Source: Iodobacter fluviatilis (lineage in GTDB: Bacteria > Pseudomonadota > Gammaproteobacteria > Burkholderiales > Chitinibacteraceae). Taken from it: a DNA stretch of 64,000 nucleotides. The notes below the pieces were generated by a model that was not told the origin of the DNA, searched no databases, and saw only the letters and a list, made by a program, of their open reading frames with translations. The translations under genes were made by a program, and so were the position numbers. Shown here piece after piece: positions 9,240-17,296 of the stretch. Every line of letters starts with the position of its first letter. Position 1 is the stretch's first letter. Where the stretch lies: assembly GCF_900451195.1 (NCBI RefSeq), contig NZ_UGHR01000001.1, positions 930,001 to 994,000 of the forward strand, written 5' to 3'.

Positions 9240-9731
9240 ATGGCTAAGCTGATATTGATGCTGTTATTTTCACTGCTCTCTGCCCGTGTATGGGCTGCTG
9301 CAGATGAAATAGAATTAAAAGCGAATTTTATTTTTCGCTTTGCTCAATTTACAACTTGGCCACCTCCGCCAAATAAAGAAATCCTGCTTTGTGTTTTAGG
9401 GGCTAGAGGGATTTATGATGAATTGGATAAATTTAAAGACAGAAGAATAAATGGTAATCCGGTTAAAGTTGTAAAAGTTTCGTCTGTGAAATCGGCAACA
9501 GACTGCAATGTGCTTTTTATTGGTGCTCAAGAGCGGATTAATCTGGCGGTGGTTTTGCCTTTACCTATTTTAGTGATTGGTGAAAATGCAGAAGCATTTG
9601 AAGAAAAAGCGATGATTGTATTGGTGACCGAGCCCAACCGCATTAGTTTTAAAATTAACCGCTCACAGGCTAATCAGGTTGGTTTGGTGATGAGTGCACA
9701 ATTGCTTAAATTGGCAAAAGAAGTACGCTGA
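9240..9731 (+). CDS. YfiR-like periplasmic regulator (DUF4154 family)
   Basis: This 163-residue protein has a signal peptide (cleavage near ARVWA) and the DUF4154/YfiR pattern: ELKANFIFRFAQFTTWP at the start, CVLGARGIYDELDKF, a central CNVLFIGAQE, and the closing MIVLVTEPNRISFKINRSQANQVGLVMSAQLLKLAKEV. In Pseudomonas, YfiR binds the periplasmic domain of the cyclase YfiN and holds it inactive until redox or envelope stress releases it. Here it is the third gene of an operon with a cyclase and a TonB receptor. I infer that it links receptor state to cyclase activity. No YfiB-like OmpA lipoprotein is present in the operon. Confidence 0.9.
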   Translation: MAKLILMLLFSLLSARVWAAADEIELKANFIFRFAQFTTWPPPPNKEILLCVLGARGIYDELDKFKDRRINGNPVKVVKVSSVKSATDCNVLFIGAQERINLAVVLPLPILVIGENAEAFEEKAMIVLVTEPNRISFKINRSQANQVGLVMSAQLLKLAKEVR

Positions 9732-9800
9732 ATCAGGGTGAAACTGAAGTGTCTATTCAGCAGCGGCATGGCTGCTGTTGCAAGCAATGTTGCGGTGTGG

Positions 9801-9832
9801 AAAAGGCCAGCGCTCATTTCGCTGGCCTTTTT
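9801..9832 (+). terminator. Bidirectional intrinsic terminator between the yfiR-like gene and hrpA
   Basis: AAAAGGCCAGCG / CGCTGGCCTTTTT forms a strong stem with a short CTCATTT loop. It lies between convergent genes and has A- and T-runs on both sides. Confidence 0.92.
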
Positions 9833-9837
9833 ACTGA

Positions 9838-12800
9838 TTAGTGTTTAGTTAAATCTTCAAACACTTTGCTTAAGCGCTTTACCGATACCGGATAAGGCGT
9901 TTTCAGCTCCTGAGCAAATAGCCCAACGCGCAGCTCTTCGATCATCCAGCGGAATGGGGCAAGCGGGGTGGTGTCCCGGCCTTCTTTTTCCCATTTCAGC
10001 ATTTCTGCTTCCCAGCGCTTATACAGCTCGTTGATTTCCGCACCGCGCTGGCCGTCTCTTTGTGGGTTGGCAACGCGTTTTTCGGCGCGGATACGCATGG
10101 CTTTTACGTAGATGGGCAGGCGGGGTAATTGCTCCCACGGGGTTTTGTGTAAAAAGCCTTTAAATACCAGCTGGCCGAGTAATTCTGTCATGGCGCTGGC
10201 AAAGGGCGATGGTTTGGCGATCAGTTTATTCAGCGCCACGTATTCGGTGGTCAGCTCGGCCAGGATGCGCATGACCGCATCACGTACTGAGGGCAGGCGG
10301 ACTTTGGCGCGGGATTTCTGGCTGTCGAATTCTTTGGGCTTACGTGGGGCATCGTCTTCGCCAATAAAGGCGCGATCACAAATGCAGGCCACGATGTCTT
10401 CCATTAGCTCGTCGCCATTACACACACCGCGTAGCTGTAAAGCCAGCGGGTTAAAAGTCGGCAGCGATTTAGGCAGCTGTTTAACATGGTCTTTTAGTTC
10501 AAACTTCAGCAGGCAAATCACCCCGTCCCGATGCGCTGCAGCGGCGGCGTATTCGGTATCAAACAGGCGAATGGCTACCGCGTCTTCTTCAGGCACAAGG
10601 CCAGGGAAGCCGGTAATCGAGCGGCCTTGGCGCTTAAAATTGATTTTGGCCGGCAGATCGCCGAAATCCCATTTCATAATGCCGGTTTTTTCGATGCTGA
10701 TGCTGTCGTCCGCCGCATCGCGGAAGGTCATTTGTGCCGCCTCACCCAGCTGGGCACGCAGGGCGATCAGGTCACGGCCCTGCGCCAGCTCCTGGCCTGC
10801 GTCGTCCACAATTTTGAAGTTCATTTGCAGATGCGGTGGTAGATCTTTTGGATTGAACTCATCACTGGGCACAATCAGCCCCGCGCCACGGCCCACTGCT
10901 TGCGCCAGTTGCGGTAGCAGTGGCTCGGTTCTGGAGGCTTTATCCAGAGCGATTAGCATCTTGGTGGCGAATTCTGGCACCGGCACACAGATACGGCGGA
11001 TCGATTTAGGCAGTGATTTAATCAGGAGGGTGATTTTTTCGCGAATCATGCCCGGCACTAGCCAGTCAAAAATAGCGTGGTTGACGCGATTTAACAGATG
11101 CAGCGGCAGGGTGATGGTCACCCCATCTAGCGGGTGGGCTGGCTCAAAGCGGTAAGAGAGCGGCAGTTTGGCCTCGTTCAGGCGGAAAAACTCCGGGAAC
11201 TGCTCTTCTGTTACCGCATCTGCGCCGTGCTGCATTAAATCATCGCGGGCCAGGAATAGGTGCTGGGCATTGTCCCTCTCGATTTGCTTACGCCATGCCT
11301 CAAAACCCGCTCCATTGACGATGTCGGCTGGAATTTTGGCGTCAAAAAATGCAAACAGCGCGTCATCGTCCACCAGCACATCTTGGCGGCGGGCTTTGTG
11401 TTCTAAATCTTGCACATCCAGAATCAGCGCTTTATTGTGCTCAAAGAATTTGGCGCGGCTGTTGTAATTGAAGTTCACCAGCGCTTCGCGGATAAAAATC
11501 TCGCGTGAGGCAACGGGATCAATTTTGCCAAAATGCACACGGCGTTTGGGCACAATCGGCAGCCCGTACAGGGTAACGCGCTCACTGGCGTTGACTTGCG
11601 CTGAGGTTTTTTCCCAGTGCGGATCAAAATAATGGCGGTTCACTAAGTGGGCAGCGATGCGCTCCACCCATTCTGGCTCGATAGCCGCCACGCAGCGGCC
11701 ATAGATCTTGGTGGTTTCAACCACTTCGGCGGCGATAATCCACTTTGGCCGGGCTTTTTTCAGGCCAGAGCCGGGGAAAATATTAAATTTAATCCCGCGT
11801 GCGCCAAGGTATTCGTCGTTTTCTGGCTGTTTAAAGCCGATATTGCCCAGTAAGCCTGTCATCAGCGCTTTTAAAATCTGCTCTGGCGTGCCAGGTGCAG
11901 CTTTCAAGTCATTGACTTGTAAATCCATATCCTGACAAATTTCGGCGAGCTGGCGGTGTAAATCCCGCCATTCACGTAAGCGCAGATAAGATAAAAAGTG
12001 CTCGTGGCAGAGGTTGATCAGCTGACGATTGCTGGTTTTATTATCCAGTGCCTCGTTAAAGAATTCCCACATGCGTAAGAAAGACAGGAAGTCGGATTTA
12101 TCATCCACAAACTTAGCCTGTGCACGGGCCGCAGCTTCTTTGGCGTCGAAAGGGCGCTCGCGCGGGTCTTGCGCCGATAGCGCCGATGCAATAATCAGAA
12201 TTTCGGCTAAGCAATGCTCATCGCGCCCAGCCAGCAGCATACGGCCAATGCGCGGATCGACCGGCAGCCGGGCCAGTTGCTTACCAATGGGGGTTAGCTG
12301 GTCTGCCATATCGACTGCACCTAGCTCACGCAGCTGCTGATAGCCGTCACTGATTAAACGGCTGGATGGCGCTTCTAAGAAAGGAAAGTTATCGATATGA
12401 CCCAGTTTTAACGCAGCCATACGCAAGATAACCGCTGCTAAAGATGAGCGAACGATTTCCGGATCAGTAAATTCGGAGCGGTTATTAAAGTCAGCTTCAT
12501 CATAAAGCCGCACGCAAATACCCGAGGCTACCCGGCCGCAACGGCCAGAACGCTGGCGAGCCGAGGCTTGGGAGATTTTCTCAACCAGAAGCTGCTCCAC
12601 TTTTGCCCGCGGTGAATAGCGTTTAATCCGTGCATGCCCCGAATCCACCACATAGCGGATGCCCGGAACGGTGAGCGAGGTTTCGGCCACATTGGTAGCC
12701 AGCACAATGCGGCGGCCACTGCTGGAACTTCTGAAAATCCGCTGCTGATCTTCGTTGGATAATCGTGCAAACAGCGGCAGAATTTCGGCGTCGCGCAGCT

Positions 12801-13761
12801 TGGCTTTGCGCAGCTCTTCGGCGGTTTCACGAATCTCGCGCTCGCCTGGCAAAAACACCAGTACATCGCCACTTCCGTCGGTACGCCACAGGCCTTCAAT
12901 GGCTTGCACGATGGCTTCTTCCATTTCCAGCTCTTGATCGTCTTCATCAATGGCATGCAAAGGCTGATAGCGCACTTCCACCGGGAAGGTGCGGCCAGAG
13001 ACTTCCATGACAGGTGCACCGGCAAAATGCTGACTAAAGCGATCGGCATCAATGGTGGCGGAGGTCACAATTACTTTAAGCTCGGGGCGCTTAGGCAGCA
13101 GCTGCTTGATATAGCCGAGTAAGAAATCGATATTCAGGCTGCGCTCGTGTGCCTCGTCGATAATAATCGTGTCGTATTTTAAGAGATAAGGATCAGATAA
13201 GGTTTCGGCCAGCAAAATACCGTCTGTCATCAGCTTGATATAGCTGGCATCGGTGGTTTTATCGGTAAAACGCACCTTAAAGCCCACGGCGTTTTCAGAT
13301 TTTAATTCCTGGCCGATGCGCGTCGCCACCGATCTAGCGGCTAGGCGGCGCGGCTGGGTGTGGCCGATCAGCCCATGTACGCCACGGCCCAGCTCCAGAC
13401 AAATTTTTGGCAATTGCGTGGTTTTCCCCGAGCCGGTTTCACCGCACACAATCACCACCTGATGCTTGGCAATTGCGTCGCTTAGTTCGTCTTTACGCTG
13501 ATTAACCGGCAGATTTTCATCGAACTCCGGGCGCGGCAGGCGGCTTCTGCGCTGCTCGCTTTTGGCCAGCGATTTGGCAATCCCTGCTTCCAGCTCGCGC
13601 AATTCCTTATCGCAAGGCTGCTGCTTGGCTTGCCGCTGATTCAAGCGGTGCAGCAGGCGCTCCAGATGGCCTCTGTCGGTTAATTGCGTGTCGGCAATTT
13701 GCTGAAGGTAGTTTTGCTCTGGAAGAGGACTAGACGCGCTGCCGGTGGCCGTGGAATTCAT
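9838..13761 (-). CDS. hrpA: ATP-dependent RNA helicase HrpA (DEAH box)
   Basis: This 1307-residue DEAH-box helicase unwinds RNA and is implicated in mRNA processing and rescue of stalled ribosomes. Motif I GETGSGKTTQ is at about residue 106, the DEAH motif (IIIDEAHERS) at about 201, motif III SATID follows, and motif VI is QRSGRCGR. After the helicase core come the HA2 winged-helix/ratchet region, an OB-fold region and a long C-terminal DUF3418 domain that marks the bacterial HrpA family; total length matches the ~1300 aa norm. The start MNSTATGS is the first Met in frame. It converges with the yfiR-like gene and diverges from a LysR gene 176 bp away. Confidence 0.96.
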   Translation of the reverse strand: MNSTATGSASSPLPEQNYLQQIADTQLTDRGHLERLLHRLNQRQAKQQPCDKELRELEAGIAKSLAKSEQRRSRLPRPEFDENLPVNQRKDELSDAIAKHQVVIVCGETGSGKTTQLPKICLELGRGVHGLIGHTQPRRLAARSVATRIGQELKSENAVGFKVRFTDKTTDASYIKLMTDGILLAETLSDPYLLKYDTIIIDEAHERSLNIDFLLGYIKQLLPKRPELKVIVTSATIDADRFSQHFAGAPVMEVSGRTFPVEVRYQPLHAIDEDDQELEMEEAIVQAIEGLWRTDGSGDVLVFLPGEREIRETAEELRKAKLRDAEILPLFARLSNEDQQRIFRSSSSGRRIVLATNVAETSLTVPGIRYVVDSGHARIKRYSPRAKVEQLLVEKISQASARQRSGRCGRVASGICVRLYDEADFNNRSEFTDPEIVRSSLAAVILRMAALKLGHIDNFPFLEAPSSRLISDGYQQLRELGAVDMADQLTPIGKQLARLPVDPRIGRMLLAGRDEHCLAEILIIASALSAQDPRERPFDAKEAAARAQAKFVDDKSDFLSFLRMWEFFNEALDNKTSNRQLINLCHEHFLSYLRLREWRDLHRQLAEICQDMDLQVNDLKAAPGTPEQILKALMTGLLGNIGFKQPENDEYLGARGIKFNIFPGSGLKKARPKWIIAAEVVETTKIYGRCVAAIEPEWVERIAAHLVNRHYFDPHWEKTSAQVNASERVTLYGLPIVPKRRVHFGKIDPVASREIFIREALVNFNYNSRAKFFEHNKALILDVQDLEHKARRQDVLVDDDALFAFFDAKIPADIVNGAGFEAWRKQIERDNAQHLFLARDDLMQHGADAVTEEQFPEFFRLNEAKLPLSYRFEPAHPLDGVTITLPLHLLNRVNHAIFDWLVPGMIREKITLLIKSLPKSIRRICVPVPEFATKMLIALDKASRTEPLLPQLAQAVGRGAGLIVPSDEFNPKDLPPHLQMNFKIVDDAGQELAQGRDLIALRAQLGEAAQMTFRDAADDSISIEKTGIMKWDFGDLPAKINFKRQGRSITGFPGLVPEEDAVAIRLFDTEYAAAAAHRDGVICLLKFELKDHVKQLPKSLPTFNPLALQLRGVCNGDELMEDIVACICDRAFIGEDDAPRKPKEFDSQKSRAKVRLPSVRDAVMRILAELTTEYVALNKLIAKPSPFASAMTELLGQLVFKGFLHKTPWEQLPRLPIYVKAMRIRAEKRVANPQRDGQRGAEINELYKRWEAEMLKWEKEGRDTTPLAPFRWMIEELRVGLFAQELKTPYPVSVKRLSKVFEDLTKH

Positions 13762-13937
13762 CGCTGGGGTTAAGCTTGTACAGATAAGAAGGCGGCGATT
13801 TTACCATGCGGGCCTCATGATGCTAAGGCGATAAATAGCAAGGGCTAGAATAAGGATCAGGCAGACTTAGTTTAAATCATCGCTTGATTGTCATCAGTGG
13901 CTCTTAAACTACTCTTTTTTTATGATTAATTGAAATC

Positions 13938-14801
13938 ATGTTAAGTGAATTACTCTGCTCATTTTTTGAAGTGGCCCGCCAGGGGAGTGTGGCATTAGCT
14001 GCGAGGCAGATTAAATTAAGCCAGCCGACAGTTACTTCAAGAATTCGCCAGTTAGAAGAGATTTATCAAATTGAATTGTTTTACCGGGGCGGTGCACGCT
14101 GGGTATTAAGCGATGCGGGCATTCGCCTGATGCCTATGGTAGAGCGCTTATTACAGGAAGAAGCCAATATTGATTTTACCCTGCGAAATGCAGGGGGCGC
14201 TCAGCAGGGTAATTTGCGTATTGGTGCAACGGGGCCTTATTTTATCAGCCACAGCATTGCCCGTTTTCATGCTGCTCATCCGCAAATTCAGCTTTCTATG
14301 CAATTTGGCAATTCTAAGGAAATGCTGAAGGCATTAAATGAATATGCAATTGATGTCACTGTTTCTTCAAAAAAAATGGAAGATGCGCGTTTAAACTGTA
14401 TTTTGCTGGCTGCAGAGCCTTTAGTTTTGGCGATCAGAAGCGATCATCCATTGGCTAAGCAAAAAGATCTGGATATTGCTGATTTAGCCAGAGTCCATCT
14501 TTTACTACGTGAAGAAGGCTCTGAAACACAAAAGCTGACTCAGCAATTTTTGCAGGAATATGGGATTCAAGCCAAATCAAGTTCGTGTATTGCCAATGGC
14601 GAGGCCATCCGGCAGGCGATTATTCATGGCTTTGGCGCGAGCATTATGTCTGAAGGTGAAGTGCCTGATCATTCGGCTCTCTGTACTTTGCCATTCAGAC
14701 AAACCAGTCCTTTGATTTATGAGTATCTTTATTATCTGAAAGACAGAGAAAAAGTGCCTTTAATTGCCGCTTTTCTACGGCACATTACGCCTTTGGTTTA
14801 A
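13938..14801 (+). CDS. LysR-family transcriptional regulator
   Basis: This 287-residue protein has the LysR architecture: an N-terminal winged helix-turn-helix (residues about 3-60; SVALAARQIKLSQPTVTSRIRQLEE) and a periplasmic-binding-protein-like effector domain (about 88-285; GNLRIGATGPYFISHSIARFHAAHPQIQLSM). It is transcribed away from hrpA and towards the convergent phospholipase operon. LysR genes usually regulate a divergent neighbour, but hrpA is a housekeeping gene, so the target is uncertain. The effector is not recognisable. A clear TAA stop at 14799-14801 precedes a repeat-containing spacer. Confidence 0.9.
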   Translation: MLSELLCSFFEVARQGSVALAARQIKLSQPTVTSRIRQLEEIYQIELFYRGGARWVLSDAGIRLMPMVERLLQEEANIDFTLRNAGGAQQGNLRIGATGPYFISHSIARFHAAHPQIQLSMQFGNSKEMLKALNEYAIDVTVSSKKMEDARLNCILLAAEPLVLAIRSDHPLAKQKDLDIADLARVHLLLREEGSETQKLTQQFLQEYGIQAKSSSCIANGEAIRQAIIHGFGASIMSEGEVPDHSALCTLPFRQTSPLIYEYLYYLKDREKVPLIAAFLRHITPLV

Positions 14802-14859
14802 ATTTTTACTGGCAGAGGAGGGCTAAAGTAGATATCGATAAAGAACACGAAAAGTAGGA

Positions 14860-14940
14860 TAAAAAACGAGTTATTGTTTTTGGTTTCCTCCGTGTAACTC
14901 TGTGTTCTCTGTGCCCTCTGTAGTTCAATATTTGGTTTTT
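14860..14940. repeat. Dispersed ~65-bp extragenic repeat (copy 1)
   Basis: The segment with the core CTCCGTGT...CTCTGTG...CTCTG..GTTCAA.ATTTGG recurs in inverted orientation at about 36785-36855, downstream of selD. Both copies sit in spacers after genes. The match is imperfect but obvious over about 60 bases including the flanking TTGGTTT. Function unknown. Confidence 0.7.
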
Positions 14941-14945
14941 TTTTG

Positions 14946-14973
14946 CATAAAAAAACAGCCCCTGAGGGCTGTT
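14946..14973 (-). terminator. Intrinsic terminator of the phospholipase C operon
   Basis: AACAGCCC-CTGA-GGGCTGTT stem at 14954-14973, followed on the minus strand by a run of T (the A-run at 14949-14955). It lies 14 bases past the phospholipase stop codon. Confidence 0.9.
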
Positions 14974-14986
14974 GAAATGATGCGGT

Positions 14987-17044
14987 TTAACTGGCTCGTT
15001 TTCTATACCTCATCACAGTTCCTGCATTAGTCGGGTCGCTGATGGAGTGTTTTCCGGTTTCTACCCTGCCTGCAAAGCGCCTTACAAAGCCATTGCTGCC
15101 TGTTACGCTAAAGTCGTACCAATGGCTGCTTTCGTATAAAGGCCATGAATGTTCAGCATTTGCGCCAGGTGCGATGGTGACAGGCCATGGGCCGTCGGTG
15201 CGGTAGTCATTGGCGGTGATGGTGAGTGCGGCATCCTTGCTGCCAGTGTTTTGCAGCTGCAGGTAAACATCGCCATTCACATAGTCATAGCAAACACGGA
15301 TTTCCGGATTACTTTCCTGGCTGTTGGTATTGCCCTTAAAGTGGCGGTGAAAGCCGTTCGGCCCCAGTACCCATAAATCGTATAAACCCTGATCGCCCGT
15401 GGTATTCCAATCGTCTGATAACAACTTACCAGGCTCGACAGTATAGCGACGTGGGCCACGATCTAGATGCAGCTGATCGTAAACATGAAATACGCCTGTG
15501 GCCTTGCCGGTATTGCTAAAAATCAGCCACATTTTGCCGTTGGCGGCTTCGCTGCGGCCACTGGTGTGTAATTCATAAGGCAGGGCGCGCGATGGCCGCG
15601 TGCCCTGGTTTTGCCTTGGTAATACCGGGACCAGCGGCGCAGCAGGCTTGGGTAGCTTACTTTGGTTCAGCACAATCGTATCGGCCTGGCTGGTGCTGGG
15701 CATAGGGGGCACGGTAGTGTCATTGGGTGCGGCAAAGTTAAATGCCGACATCAAATCACCGCATACGGCACGGCGCCATGGGCTGATATTGGGCTCGAAC
15801 ACGCCAAAGCGGTTTTCCAGAAATTTAATCACCGAGGTGTGATCGAATACTTCTGAATTCACCCAGCCGCCCTTGCTCCAAGGTGAAATCACATACATTG
15901 GCACGCGCGGGCCTAGGCCATAAATCTGACCATTTGTGTGGTAATCAAGCTGGGTATCAACGGTTGATTTACCCGCGTAGCTGCCATCTGCATTTTTTGC
16001 CGGGGCGGCGGGTGGCGGGACATGATCAAAAAAGCCGTCGTTTTCATCAAACATCACAAATAAAACCGTTTTGCTCCAAGTATCCGGATTAGCGGTAAGT
16101 GCGTTTAGCACCTGCTGCGTGTATTCCGCGCCTTGGATCGGGCTGGATGGGCCGGGGTGCTCTGAGTATTTTCCGGGGGCAACCAGCCAGGAAACTTGCG
16201 GCAGCGTGCCGCCAGCTGCGTGGGTGGCAAATTGCTCCATGGTCCAGGTGGACATGCCATTTCGCCACAGGCTGCTGTCTGGTTTGGCGCGGCGGAAGTT
16301 TGCAAAGCCTTCCACCGAGTTGTCGCCAAAATTATCATTAGCATCCTGATAAATACGCCAACTTACACCGGCTTCTTCAAGCCGTTCCGGATACGTGGTC
16401 CATGAATATTCAGCCGGGGACGTTTTACTTTCTCCGTCATTATTAATGACAGGGCCGCCGTTTTTGCCACTTGGGTCAATCATGCCGGTCCACAGATGCA
16501 GGCGGTTTGGATTAGTGCCGCCGTGAAACGAGCAGTGATAGCTGTCGCAAATGGTAAAGGCATTAGCCAGTGCAAATTGAAAAGGCAGGTCTTCCTGGCG
16601 GTAATAGCCCATCGAATACTGAGTCTTAAATTTTGGCCATTCATCCATACGCCCGCCTGCCCATGCACTTTGTGCGTCAGGCATTAAATGGGGCGTGCCA
16701 GGTACGCGTTGTGCGCTGGTGAGACGGGTATCCAGATGGAATGGCGGCATTTCTTTACCTGTTCCATCTTTTTGGTTCCAAACTGACTTGCCACTAGGCA
16801 GCGGAATGGGCAGCTTATCGCCAAAGCCACGCACACCATGCAGGGTGCCAAAGTAATGATCAAAGCTGCGGTTTTCCTGCATCAGGATGACCACATGCTC
16901 TATATCGTTGATTGTGCCGGTTTGGGAATTCGCCGGAATAGCCAGTGCTTTCATAATGCTGGGCGGGATAAATGAGAGCGCCGTTGCGCCCCCCGCTGTT
17001 TTTGCCGCAAGGCTTAAGAAATTTCTGCGATTAATTGCTTTCAT
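14987..17044 (-). CDS. plcN: Phosphocholine-type phospholipase C, Tat-exported
   Basis: This 685-residue enzyme belongs to the bacterial phospholipase C/acid phosphatase family that cleaves phosphatidylcholine or related lipids to diacylglycerol and a phospho-alcohol. The N-terminus INRRNFLSLAAKTAGGATALS is a twin-arginine signal (Arg6-Arg7), so it is folded before export. The catalytic core starts with IEHVVILMQENRSFDHYFGTLHGVRGF, followed by FHGGTNPNRLHLWTG, LFVMFDENDGFFDHVPPP and SPWSKGGWVNSEVFDHTSVIKFLENRFG. Two C-terminal DUF756 repeats end the protein. It is the last gene of a three-gene operon with two lipoproteins. The symbol is by similarity; whether it is haemolytic cannot be read here. 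Confidence 0.93.
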   Translation of the reverse strand: MKAINRRNFLSLAAKTAGGATALSFIPPSIMKALAIPANSQTGTINDIEHVVILMQENRSFDHYFGTLHGVRGFGDKLPIPLPSGKSVWNQKDGTGKEMPPFHLDTRLTSAQRVPGTPHLMPDAQSAWAGGRMDEWPKFKTQYSMGYYRQEDLPFQFALANAFTICDSYHCSFHGGTNPNRLHLWTGMIDPSGKNGGPVINNDGESKTSPAEYSWTTYPERLEEAGVSWRIYQDANDNFGDNSVEGFANFRRAKPDSSLWRNGMSTWTMEQFATHAAGGTLPQVSWLVAPGKYSEHPGPSSPIQGAEYTQQVLNALTANPDTWSKTVLFVMFDENDGFFDHVPPPAAPAKNADGSYAGKSTVDTQLDYHTNGQIYGLGPRVPMYVISPWSKGGWVNSEVFDHTSVIKFLENRFGVFEPNISPWRRAVCGDLMSAFNFAAPNDTTVPPMPSTSQADTIVLNQSKLPKPAAPLVPVLPRQNQGTRPSRALPYELHTSGRSEAANGKMWLIFSNTGKATGVFHVYDQLHLDRGPRRYTVEPGKLLSDDWNTTGDQGLYDLWVLGPNGFHRHFKGNTNSQESNPEIRVCYDYVNGDVYLQLQNTGSKDAALTITANDYRTDGPWPVTIAPGANAEHSWPLYESSHWYDFSVTGSNGFVRRFAGRVETGKHSISDPTNAGTVMRYRKRAS

Positions 17045-17089
17045 TTTATAAATAACCTGTTGTGCTTCAGATGAGCCGATCGCTCAGAA

Positions 17090-17284
17090 TTAAGGGGCGC
17101 AGTGCAAAGCGGGCGGCTGGGGCTGATTGCCAGAGCTTGTCGCCGCGGAGGCAGCCGTGGCCGTTGCAGAGGCGGGCTTTGCGCTATCTTTTGCCGGGGA
17201 TTCATCGCTATTACATGCGGCGAGGCCAAGCAGAAGCAGGCTGCTGGCAAGGCTCAGCAAGCGTTTACGGGTGATGTGCATCAT
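17090..17284 (-). CDS. Small putative lipoprotein
   Basis: This ~64-residue protein has a lipoprotein signal: a basic start (MMHITRKRLLSLASS), a hydrophobic LLLLGL stretch and the lipobox LAAC. The mature part is only about 40 residues, rich in Ala, Ser, Thr and Pro, without a recognisable domain. The start at 17284 is chosen because GGAAAG lies just before it; an ATG at 17293 gives three more residues. It begins 4 to 13 bases after the stop of the upstream phosphodiesterase-like gene and ends 45 bases before phospholipase C, so it is the middle gene of that operon. A chaperone-like or membrane-tethering role is possible but only a guess. Confidence 0.65.
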   Translation of the reverse strand: MMHITRKRLLSLASSLLLLGLAACNSDESPAKDSAKPASATATAASAATSSGNQPQPPALHCAP

Positions 17285-17296
17285 GCTTTCCATTGA

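Noticed and set aside
10112..11155. 347-codon plus-strand ORF inside hrpA
   Set aside because: It runs antisense to the conserved helicase and its Ser/Arg-rich composition is that expected for a shadow frame.
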